NCBI GenBank assembly: GCA_934193515.1
Contig: CAKPVJ010000027.1
Coordinates: forward strand, 1 to 28,768
Direction of reading: 5' to 3'
Length of the DNA: 28,768 nucleotides
From: an uncultured Megasphaera sp.
GTDB taxonomy: Bacteria > Bacillota > Negativicutes > Veillonellales > Megasphaeraceae
Under the pieces are notes generated by a model. It saw only the letters and a list, made by a program, of their open reading frames with translations, searched no databases and was not told the origin of the DNA. A program made the translations under genes and the position numbers. Position 1 is the first letter of the stretch. Every line of letters begins with the position of its first letter. Of this stretch, positions 16,293 through 23,447 are shown piece after piece.

Positions 16293-16345
16293 AAAAAATC
16301 AAAAGACCCGACGCATCCCTCTCACCATAGAGAAATATGTCAGGT
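16293..16345 (-). promoter_or_regulatory. Leader hairpin with U-tract, possible attenuator of the flavoprotein operon
   Basis: In the minus-strand leader ACCTGAC pairs with GTCGGGT (bases 16345-16306 overall, one T:G pair), with further TCTC/GAGA pairing inside. TTTTGATTTTTT follows directly. This is the shape of an intrinsic terminator placed between the promoter and the first gene, ending about 23 bases before the start codon. Confidence 0.5.
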
Positions 16346-16357
16346 TCTATCGACACC

Positions 16358-16386
16358 ATAGTACCAACTATCCCCCGGCTTGTCAA
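16358..16386 (-). promoter_or_regulatory. Promoter of the flavoprotein/iron-sulfur operon
   Basis: The minus strand carries TTGACA (16386-16381), a 17-base spacer, and TACTAT (16363-16358). The predicted leader is about 80 bases to the ATG at 16270. Confidence 0.7.
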
Positions 16387-16400
16387 ATATCCGGCGTCAG

Positions 16401-16473
16401 AAATAAAAAGAACAGCCATACAGACGGCAGTGCATCGATAGAGAGAAAGAACTGCACTGCCTGTATGGCTGTT
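16401..16473 (-). terminator. Strong rho-independent terminator of the receptor gene
   Basis: A stem of about 21 pairs (16411-16434 against 16453-16473, with a three-base bulge) is followed on the minus strand by TTCTTTTTATTT. It lies 78 bases after the stop of the TonB-receptor gene and insulates it from the flavoprotein operon promoter. Confidence 0.88.
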
Positions 16474-16550
16474 TGTATATCCACACAGATACATCAGAAA
16501 GGGAGTAATGATATATCTGATGCTGGCGTAACACCTACGATATGCAATTG

Positions 16551-19500
16551 TTAGAATTTATAGCTTACCTGTACGCGCGTGTAATCACCCAGGGTAAAGG
16601 ATTCCGGACCGTAGAGGGTATCTCGCTGGCCTGTGGATTTGGCGCCAAAGGTGTAGAATGCTTCGACGAGGAAGTTCTTCGCCGGGACATAGCCTGCGCC
16701 CAAGGTGAAGCTGCGGATGCCGTCGAGGTATCTGTCCGGCAGGGCTTCTGTGCCGTTACCGCCAAAGAAGGAGCCGTGCTGGAAGTATTTGTAGTCTGCA
16801 AAAGCATTCCAGCTGCCCGGCTGGTCCGTATCAGCATGGCCGATGTCGGCACGAAGTACCCAGAAGGTCGGGTTCGAGCCGCCGCCGGTATATCTACCGT
16901 AGGCATCGCGACCGCCGTTGAAATAACGGCCTGTTTCGGAGCGGTTGACGCCCCAATCAAAGGACAGGCGGGATGCTCCCAACTTCCACTGCGCACCCAG
17001 TCCAAAGACGTTGGCAACGTTCATATCCTGGCTGTACGTATCCCATGTGCCGTTGGTTTCTATCATGCCGGTCTTGTGGAACGCTTCTCCGGACGAACGG
17101 AGATACCAAGCAGTCAATCCCAAGTTATCGTTGAGTTTTTGACGTACCTGAATGAAGGCCGCTCTGTCGATTGCCGGTACGATATCCTGTTTCAAAAGCG
17201 TTCCTTCTACCTTCATGGCTACCGCTAATGCACTTACCGGAATATCAGCAGTACTCGTAGGATTATAATTCCCATCGCTTAATAAGTGCTGATAAAAATG
17301 ACCCAATGTACTATGCATATTATCAATAGATTCTTTATCTGCTGGTGAATACATTCTTTTGCCTGCAAACTGCACGTACAATGCATCTAAAGCATCCTCT
17401 TTATTCATATTAGCAAAAGGCGTTTTTCCGGTTCCCTTATAATATGTTTCAACAGCATCATATACAGATCCCAAATAGGTGTAAATATTTCGTTTGCCTA
17501 CGGTACCATATTCATTATCAGATGTAGTATCTAATATTTCACCCCATGTAATATCTTTGATGTTATCATCCTTACGAATCTTATTTTCATATATGGTTTC
17601 CGTTGCACCATCTACAGGAATATCAATTTGTCTTTGACCCGCATCGGCTTTCGTACCGGAATACCTGGTATCAGTACTTGTCAAGAAAGAGTCGTCATAC
17701 CATTTACCGGCATGGAATCCATTTGCGCCATTAGCATCGGAAAAATCTGTATAATAGGTCTGATTTACTTGCTGTAATTTTTGATTCAATTCCTGCAGTA
17801 CTTTTAATTTGGCATCTGCAATCGCCGTCGGACTGGTCAAGCCATTTCCGGCATGATTGAATTTTGCCATATAGTCAATCTCCAACGACTTGTAAGCATC
17901 TTTCAAATCATCCGGCCAGGACATCGGAAGTTCATATCTCAGCCCTGTATCGGTCATTTGAATGCCTAATAATTCAGACACAGACGGTGAACGGTAGAAT
18001 ACAGCTTTTTCGTTATGAGTATATGCTGAATCCGTAATACCCGTACTCTTGCTGAAATCCCCATAGCCGATACGAACCTGCGTCTTGTCACCTGTCCATG
18101 TCGCACGAACGCCGTCGTATTCTTTGCCAAACCAGTAGCCTGTCACCCCCATCTTTTCAGTCAAGCGGCCAATGGTGAAGTCCCATTTATTAGCTTTTTG
18201 GTTGAGTTCTGCCCGTTCGAGCCGCGTGTCATGGAGGCCGCGTTTATCAGCTTTACTGTATTTGGTGTCAATCGTATTGCCTGAAGAACCTTCGACGAAC
18301 AAATTCGTGTTGTCGCCAAGCTGGGCATCGACACCGAGGCGCAGCCGCTGTTCCATCCCATGATTGGGGGCATCCTGCAGATTTTTCGTTGCGCCGTCAT
18401 CAGCAATAGCTGTACGAGTCAAGGACATCGCCGCATTATCTTGACCGCCAAACATATTAGAGCGTACCCGATAATCCCCAATCAGCTTGACATCGCCTTG
18501 TTTACGCGCTGCATCTTTATCAGACGGACGGGTCAGGAACCAATTCCCTTGGTTCATAATGACCGTGCCGTTGTCGGCTGTCGTATCGACTGCGCTGGAT
18601 TCTGCAGTTCCCTGTGCGTTGGCTGCGGCCTTCTTCGCCGCTTTTTCTGCCGCCGCTTTGGCATCATAGCCAAATTTGATATTGGCACCGATGCGGTATG
18701 TCCTGTCGGCATAGGCTCTGTCATCATCACGATGGTTAAAGAGATTGTCTATTCCCATATAAATGGTAGTATCCGGATTGACTTGTTTTTCTACCATGAA
18801 ATTCCAAATGCTAAAGGTTTTCTTTTTATAATCCGCTTTTCCTTGTACATAGTTGCCAAATTCATCTTGTTTAAACAACTTAGCCGTGTTAACAGAGTTG
18901 CTGTCAAGCATATGAATATAATAGTCACCCCAAAGAGCCGCTTTCCAGCCATGCTTTTTGTCTTCGTAATTGAAGCTGATGTCTATTTTATGCTGCGGCC
19001 GATCCAGCAGTGTCCGCGGCATATCGGGATCGCTCTTGTTGATCGCGTGGAGCCACGCATAGCCCAGTTTTGCCGACCATTTGTCATTAAACCGCTGCTG
19101 TACTTCGGCTTCAAAGCCTGTAATTTCTGCTTTGCCGATGTTTTTAAAGCTGTAAATTCTATCCGCATTCAATACATAGCTGGAACCTAATTGATTAAAG
19201 TCAATGAGCTGTCCCATAAAGTATGCGGTCATATAGTCGTCAATGGTATTATAGAATATAGAAGCTTTGGCATAGGTTTTGTTGTTTTCCCCTTCGAGAG
19301 AAATATCGAAATTGACGGATTTTTCCGGTTTCAAATCCGGATTGCCCAGCCAGTACCAGCCAAGCTGTGTGCCGCCGGCACTGCCAAACATTTCCCAGTT
19401 GTAGTATAGTTCCCCCATACCCGGTTCGGCATAGCCCGTGCCGGCATTGATTTTCAAGCGGCGATGGGCGTTGCCGTTAAGATTATGGGTAACACCCAAA

Positions 19501-21419
19501 TTCACGGTCGCATGGGTGCCAAATTTATCGCTATGGTCTATACGCAATGCCGGTGTAAAGATGGTATCATCATTAATCTGCCAGGTATCTTGAATGAAAG
19601 CATGTTTTCGCTGAATGCGTGCTTCCCCGCCAGCAACTTGATTTTTACGGTTTTCAAATTCTTCTTTAAATTTTAATCCATTGTATTTTATATATTGCTG
19701 ATATTCATCTGAACCATAATTTTGCAGCCCAAAATATATTTGTGCTAATGCATTTGAAAAACCAGCCAAATATCCCAGATGATCCTTGTCATTGTCACTA
19801 AGGTTGTCTTGTAAGTGTTTGCCAAATTCATCAAACTTTTTACCTAACGTTGCGCCGGCCTGCAGGTATTTGTCATATTGTTCTTGTGTAATTTTATGAT
19901 TATCCAGAGAAAACTGCAAATCCTCTTTAAACGCTTCTTCACCTTTAATATAGGAATCGTATACAGAGATTGTTTTTGGTTTCCCGCGACGATTATAATA
20001 AATAGTATCCGCACCTATCCCATTGCACCATTCAGATGCATCTTCATAGGTAATAATAGGATTATCCGTTCCGTAATATTCTTGATTTTTATTCCACAGC
20101 AACTGGCCATTTTTCACTTCCATATCCCAATTATGTACGTTGGAATCGGGAGTCGTTTCTCCGGTAGGCACCCATAAGGATTTATCATAATCCCAAGGAT
20201 CGATGCCTTTTGTCCATTTTTTAGGCGCATTTCTCAGTCTGGTGCCTTCTGCTCGTTCATCTGTATAGCCAATGCCATAGGTAAGTAAATGTTTATCATT
20301 AACTTGTGTATTCATGGTCGCATTGATATCCAACTGCTTATGTTCCAACCAATCCACACCGGCTAATGTATTTTGTCCGCTGAATTGATCATGGCCAGAT
20401 GCATAATAACTGGTAAGGGTCGTATCATTTTCTTTCATCTTGCCATAGTTAATATCCAATTTCCAGTCGTGTTTATCATTCTTTCCTGTGTAAGACAATG
20501 CATAGGTATCACGGCTCATATCTCTTTTGAAAATCTGCATTGCTTCACCAAACGCATCAAGACCTGCCCCGGCAGACTTATTGCGCCGCTGCAAATCTTC
20601 TTTTTCATTCATCACACGGAACGTAATTTTATTATTTTCATTTAATTCGATTTCTCCCGTGCCGCCAATCGTTTTTACGTCACCATAATATCGCAGAGAG
20701 GGTCTAAAATTATCATACCAGCCACTATTGCTTTTATTATACGCTCGTTCATTCGAATATACCGGCATGATTTCCCGTTTACTGCCAAAGATGCTGAATT
20801 TGGTGTTGCCTACTTTGCCCGTGTCGGCACGCATGTAAAAGTTTGTCGGCCACGTATTTTTGTTTTCGTCCGTGCCTTCGTGGTCGTGATAGCGAGCTTC
20901 GGCGTTGAGCTGGAACGTTGGGTGGTTGGACGGCGCTTTAGTAATAATGTTGATGACGCCGCCGATGGCATCAGGGCCGTATTTGGCCGTTGCCGCACCG
21001 CGGATGATTTCGATGCGTTCAATATTTTCCGCGCCGATTCGCATGGCTTCATCACTACCGCCCATGTATTTCGATTCACTGCCCATGACCGGCTGGCCAT
21101 CGATGAGCATCAGCGTATGCCGCGGGTCTGCGCCGCGGATAGCCACGCCGACACGCCCCATGGCATCGACGGTCCTCGTGACGCCGGTTTCACTAAAGAT
21201 AACATCTTCTAAGGACTTAGCTTGTTTCTTTTCGATGTCTTCTTTCGTAATAATCGTCGTGCTTTGGCTTTCATATTTCGCTTCTTCTTTGGCTCTATTG
21301 GCTTCGACGTTGACATCTCTTGTAGTAATCGTCGTATCGGCATCTGCCGCAAATATTGGCATCGTAAGCCATGTCATAACCGCGCAGGCCAGCATGGTAT
21401 ACGTACGTTTGTTGTGCAT
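16551..21419 (-). CDS. Double-barrel outer-membrane protein: TonB-dependent receptor fused to a porin-like barrel
   Basis: This 1622-residue protein starts with a signal peptide (1-25) and a possible TonB box (DTTITTRDVNV). The plug domain (about 48-165) has LEDVIFSETGV, VAIRGADPRHTLMLIDG, IERIEIIRG and GVINIITK. A receptor barrel follows and ends at about 917 (YRIGANIKFGY). Typical TonB receptors stop there. Here an Ala/Lys-rich linker (about 918-950) leads into a second region (956-1622) with alternating amphipathic strands such as VKLIGDYRVRSNMFGG, EQRLRLGVDAQLGDNTNLFVEG and WDFTIGRLTEKMG. The protein ends in RVQVSYKF, with the aromatic last residue expected for insertion by the Bam machinery. 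The substrate is unknown; iron or a siderophore is plausible from upstream Fur-like sites. The ATG has GGGAGA six bases upstream. No frameshift joins the halves. Confidence 0.88.
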   Translation of the reverse strand: MHNKRTYTMLACAVMTWLTMPIFAADADTTITTRDVNVEANRAKEEAKYESQSTTIITKEDIEKKQAKSLEDVIFSETGVTRTVDAMGRVGVAIRGADPRHTLMLIDGQPVMGSESKYMGGSDEAMRIGAENIERIEIIRGAATAKYGPDAIGGVINIITKAPSNHPTFQLNAEARYHDHEGTDENKNTWPTNFYMRADTGKVGNTKFSIFGSKREIMPVYSNERAYNKSNSGWYDNFRPSLRYYGDVKTIGGTGEIELNENNKITFRVMNEKEDLQRRNKSAGAGLDAFGEAMQIFKRDMSRDTYALSYTGKNDKHDWKLDINYGKMKENDTTLTSYYASGHDQFSGQNTLAGVDWLEHKQLDINATMNTQVNDKHLLTYGIGYTDERAEGTRLRNAPKKWTKGIDPWDYDKSLWVPTGETTPDSNVHNWDMEVKNGQLLWNKNQEYYGTDNPIITYEDASEWCNGIGADTIYYNRRGKPKTISVYDSYIKGEEAFKEDLQFSLDNHKITQEQYDKYLQAGATLGKKFDEFGKHLQDNLSDNDKDHLGYLAGFSNALAQIYFGLQNYGSDEYQQYIKYNGLKFKEEFENRKNQVAGGEARIQRKHAFIQDTWQINDDTIFTPALRIDHSDKFGTHATVNLGVTHNLNGNAHRRLKINAGTGYAEPGMGELYYNWEMFGSAGGTQLGWYWLGNPDLKPEKSVNFDISLEGENNKTYAKASIFYNTIDDYMTAYFMGQLIDFNQLGSSYVLNADRIYSFKNIGKAEITGFEAEVQQRFNDKWSAKLGYAWLHAINKSDPDMPRTLLDRPQHKIDISFNYEDKKHGWKAALWGDYYIHMLDSNSVNTAKLFKQDEFGNYVQGKADYKKKTFSIWNFMVEKQVNPDTTIYMGIDNLFNHRDDDRAYADRTYRIGANIKFGYDAKAAAEKAAKKAAANAQGTAESSAVDTTADNGTVIMNQGNWFLTRPSDKDAARKQGDVKLIGDYRVRSNMFGGQDNAAMSLTRTAIADDGATKNLQDAPNHGMEQRLRLGVDAQLGDNTNLFVEGSSGNTIDTKYSKADKRGLHDTRLERAELNQKANKWDFTIGRLTEKMGVTGYWFGKEYDGVRATWTGDKTQVRIGYGDFSKSTGITDSAYTHNEKAVFYRSPSVSELLGIQMTDTGLRYELPMSWPDDLKDAYKSLEIDYMAKFNHAGNGLTSPTAIADAKLKVLQELNQKLQQVNQTYYTDFSDANGANGFHAGKWYDDSFLTSTDTRYSGTKADAGQRQIDIPVDGATETIYENKIRKDDNIKDITWGEILDTTSDNEYGTVGKRNIYTYLGSVYDAVETYYKGTGKTPFANMNKEDALDALYVQFAGKRMYSPADKESIDNMHSTLGHFYQHLLSDGNYNPTSTADIPVSALAVAMKVEGTLLKQDIVPAIDRAAFIQVRQKLNDNLGLTAWYLRSSGEAFHKTGMIETNGTWDTYSQDMNVANVFGLGAQWKLGASRLSFDWGVNRSETGRYFNGGRDAYGRYTGGGSNPTFWVLRADIGHADTDQPGSWNAFADYKYFQHGSFFGGNGTEALPDRYLDGIRSFTLGAGYVPAKNFLVEAFYTFGAKSTGQRDTLYGPESFTLGDYTRVQVSYKF

Positions 21420-21500
21420 GGGTCATCTCCCTTTCTGTATTCCCGATATTCTCATACGATAAAAGATATATTTTCTTAATTTCTCTCCAATCGCGAATAC

Positions 21501-21523
21501 GATAAATGATTATTATTATTGTT
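21501..21523 (-). promoter_or_regulatory. Fur-box-like operator in front of the TonB-receptor gene
   Basis: On the minus strand the sequence AATAATAATAATCATTTAT matches the 19-base Fur consensus at 14 positions by eye. It lies just downstream of the predicted -10, so a bound repressor would block initiation. Confidence 0.5.
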
Positions 21524-21542
21524 TAAGAAAATTCACGTACTT

Positions 21543-21572
21543 AAAATACCACAGGTATAGGATAGCTGTCAA
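21543..21572 (-). promoter_or_regulatory. Probable promoter of the TonB-receptor gene
   Basis: TTGACA (21572-21567), an 18-base spacer and TATTTT (21548-21543) on the minus strand give a transcript start near 21536. The leader would be about 115 bases. The -10 matches four of six positions. Confidence 0.5.
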
Positions 21573-21677
21573 ACGCACAGTATACAGTAAAACAGCCCGT
21601 TTAGACACAAAAATAGCCCAATCCGACACTTAATTATCATTATAGTTTAGCTATTATCTATCAATCCTCTTTTATTC

Positions 21678-21696
21678 GTTATTCTCATTTTCATTT
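21678..21696 (-). promoter_or_regulatory. Second, weaker Fur-like site upstream of the receptor gene
   Basis: The minus strand reads GAAAATGAGAATAAC, matching 10 of the first 12 positions of the Fur consensus but little of the rest. It lies upstream of the -35. The remaining stretch up to 21750 is AT-rich and holds no gene. Confidence 0.25.
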
Positions 21697-21774
21697 AAAA
21701 TTAACGGTACTGGGAAAATTTTTAAAGTTTTTTTATTTTTTTCTAGTACACGTGCCGTTTACATATGCTATTCA

Positions 21775-21806
21775 CTTTTTCTTTCTGTGCGACCAGAAAG
21801 AAAAAG
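21775..21806. repeat. Perfect 13-bp palindromic hairpin
   Basis: CTTTTTCTTTCTG (21775-21787) and CAGAAAGAAAAAG (21794-21806) pair perfectly around a TGCGAC loop. The rc copy at about 22438-22459 keeps one arm and the loop, but its other arm has diverged. The structure could act as a bidirectional transcription stop. Confidence 0.75.
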
Positions 21807-21939
21807 ATGACAAAAAGAAAGAAGTCGCCGCCCAAAACGGACTTAGCCTTACTGCGTTTACCGATGACGGCGCGGCAAATTCGCTTCGCTCAGACGCCGC
21901 TTGGATCCGCCATCGGCAAACTCCGTATCCGGTCTTCGA

Positions 21940-22012
21940 CCGGTCGGCACGCTCGTAACGGGCGGTGTTGGCAGTCATGCAATGTAGATTTCGCCTAGTT
22001 GCCGGAAAAATG
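21940..22012 (+). repeat. Dispersed intergenic repeat, copy A
   Basis: About 70 bases, with core CGGTCGGCACGCTCGTAACG then GGGCGGTGTT, TGCAAT.TAGATTTCG and GTTGC.GGAAAA. They match the reverse complement of 24758-24830 with scattered substitutions. Confidence 0.65.
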
Positions 22013-22374
22013 ACATCTGTCAGGAAAAAACGGTAGTAACCATCGGCTCATCTACGACAAGGCAATAGGTAGTATTACTTCATTATGCACAATAGCGGAA
22101 AAAGAAACATACAGAAATATTATTAGCACACATGAGTAATGTCTTGAATGATAAATGGTTTTCCAGCATACACGTATCCGTAATTGTTTGTATTTGCTCC
22201 CAAACCGCTCCGTTACGGGAATGACTGGTTGTGCGGCCTGCCGCACAATGAGAATGGGTGGCATTGCGTTAAAAATGGGCGTTTTGTTTGAGCACAGCGA
22301 GTTTCGCCCATTTAGCAATGACGGACATTCTCAAAGGAATGGGAGTTTCGGGCGGCCGTCTTTTTCTTGGTTCG

Positions 22375-22400
22375 TTCTTTTTCGGCGGCACGAAAAAGAA
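22375..22400. repeat. Second T/A-rich hairpin of the same design
   Basis: TTCTTTTTCG (22375-22384) and CGAAAAAGAA (22391-22400) pair perfectly around GCGGCA. The layout (T-rich arm, six-base GC-rich loop, A-rich arm) repeats that of the hairpin at 21775, though the sequence differs. Confidence 0.7.
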
Positions 22401-22489
22401 TGAACATATGAGGGTGCAGGGATGCTTCCCAGCATTCTGGTCGCACAGAAAGAAAAAGTACATACGCCGATGTAAACGGCAAGTTTACA

Positions 22490-22536
22490 AAATGATAAAA
22501 AAAGACCAGTGTCTGCGTATCCGCAGTCGCTGGTCT
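22490..22536 (-). terminator. Rho-independent terminator after the 172-aa gene
   Basis: AGACCAG...CTGCG pairs with CGCAG...CTGGTCT (22503-22536), followed on the minus strand by CTTTTTTTATC. It lies 33 bases after the stop codon at 22569. Confidence 0.82.
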
Positions 22537-22568
22537 GTACCGTCAACAAGTATATATCATATTGAAAA

Positions 22569-23087
22569 TCAGGGAAGAAAACTGTCTACCTGATTGACAA
22601 CTTCCAAATTCTTTTCTCGTATTTCTTTATCCTGCCGCATCGCTTCCATCGTCATCCAACAATAGGTTTTTCCGTCTATAGTACATGTTTTTTCTTTTAG
22701 TGCCGCTGGGAAAGCCGCCGGCGCAATACGGGCTTCGTAATAGGTATGGTCATATACTTTGGAATGTGCTTCTTTTACGGCATACTTTTCCTGTAAAACC
22801 TTTCCCAATTTCACAAGCGTAATGCCTGCCAAGGGAATTTTCAATTCATTGGAAAGACGCTGTTTTATAAATTGTTCATTTTCTGTTTCACTGGACTGTG
22901 TCCGATAATTCAAGAAAAAATTACATTGCCATTTGGTATCTCTATATACCAAAAACTGATTGGAATAGGGCTGATATGTGTCTTTAATAACGACAATGGA
23001 AAAAGGATGTGTTGTTTTATCCAAAGCAGCAATATCCTCATACAATTTTTTATGTGTATAATTTTTTTTAGTTACCACTTTATACAT
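22569..23087 (-). CDS. Uncharacterised 172-residue protein, possibly a degenerate Nudix fold
   Basis: I do not recognise this protein with certainty. It has no signal peptide or membrane segment and is basic and cytoplasmic. The order of elements (SIVVIKD..., an NEQFIKQRLSNELKIP helix, then a C-terminal KTYCWMTMEAMRQDKEIREKNLEVVNQV) resembles a Nudix domain. However, the catalytic GX5EX7REUXEEXGU box is not intact, so if it is a Nudix fold it is probably binding-only. AGGTGGG (23094-23100) precedes the ATG at a suitable distance. It is AT-richer than the housekeeping genes around it and lies next to repeats, which hints at transfer. A 47-codon gene lies 60 bases upstream on the same strand, and a terminator follows. 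Confidence 0.7.
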   Translation of the reverse strand: MYKVVTKKNYTHKKLYEDIAALDKTTHPFSIVVIKDTYQPYSNQFLVYRDTKWQCNFFLNYRTQSSETENEQFIKQRLSNELKIPLAGITLVKLGKVLQEKYAVKEAHSKVYDHTYYEARIAPAAFPAALKEKTCTIDGKTYCWMTMEAMRQDKEIREKNLEVVNQVDSFLP

Positions 23088-23147
23088 TCCTTTCCCACCT
23101 GTAACAATAAGAATACTCCCTAATATATCTATCAGCCATATAGGAAT

Positions 23148-23291
23148 TCATTTGTCTGTATCATAGCTGCTGTATATCGCAGTCAGGCCGCTTAGTATAT
23201 ATGCCATATTACCAATGCAAGAATTCCCAATTTCATGTTTTTTCCGTTCTAATAACAGTAGTAATTCTTTGGTATCTATCCATATCCTCAT
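23148..23291 (-). CDS. Small protein of 47 residues, unknown function
   Basis: The ATG at 23291 opens a 47-codon frame beginning MRIWIDTKELLLLLERKKHE and ending SSYDTDK, stop TGA at 23148. GAGGAAG lies four bases before the ATG, and a candidate promoter (TTGCCC, 18 bases, TATGAT) lies about 45 bases further up. The composition is balanced: an amphipathic Leu/Lys/Glu N-terminal helix, one Cys, and a moderately hydrophobic middle (MAYILSGLTAIY). It lies 60 bases upstream of the 172-residue gene, so the two probably form a small operon. I recognise no family. Its size makes it easy to miss in automatic annotation. Confidence 0.55.
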   Translation of the reverse strand: MRIWIDTKELLLLLERKKHEIGNSCIGNMAYILSGLTAIYSSYDTDK

Positions 23292-23337
23292 ATAACTTCC
23301 TCATCAACCTGCATATTCACATTTTAAAATATATTTT

Positions 23338-23367
23338 ATCATATCATAGAAATATCCCATTGGGCAA
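23338..23367 (-). promoter_or_regulatory. Candidate promoter of the 47-aa/172-aa operon
   Basis: The minus strand carries TTGCCC (23367-23362), an 18-base spacer and TATGAT (23343-23338), in an AT-rich stretch without other features. Confidence 0.4.
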
Positions 23368-23376
23368 CTAATGATA

Positions 23377-23423
23377 GAAAAAACCGACATCATCAGCCTT
23401 CGTTCTTTCTAATGATGCCGGTT
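23377..23423 (-). terminator. Rho-independent terminator of the carboxypeptidase gene
   Basis: ACCGGCATCAT pairs with ATGATGTCGGT (23412-23423 against 23382-23393, one mismatch or wobble), followed on the minus strand by TTTTTTCTATC. It starts 25 bases after the stop codon at 23448. Confidence 0.85.
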
Positions 23424-23447
23424 ATTGTATTGTTGTAAGCAGATGTC

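Larger units (their letters stand above)
21750..22486. repeat. Composite intergenic repeat region with inverted ends
   Basis: The two ends are inverted copies. About 45 bases from 21753 (GTGCCGTTTACAT, then CTTTTTCTTTCTGTGCGACCAG) recur in reverse orientation at about 22436-22486. Inside are a GC-richer block (21830-21960) with many short inverted words, a perfect stem at 22230-22247 (TGTGCGG/CCGCACA), and a second T/A-rich hairpin at 22375-22400. The short open frames here are biased translations of repeats (poly-Lys/Phe, no ribosome binding sites), so I call no gene. It resembles the dispersed non-coding repeats seen between genes in some Negativicutes; family not identified. Confidence 0.6.

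Noticed and set aside
18360..19190. A 276-codon plus-strand frame opposite the receptor gene
   Set aside because: It is antisense to the well-supported receptor coding frame and has no start signal or family resemblance.
21750..22486. CRISPR array
   Set aside because: The repeats are inverted, unevenly spaced and few. There is no direct repeat-spacer periodicity and no cas gene.
21752..22593. Several short open frames of 60-100 codons in the repeat region
   Set aside because: They are lysine- or phenylalanine-rich translations of the hairpins, occur on both strands over the same bases, and lack ribosome binding sites.
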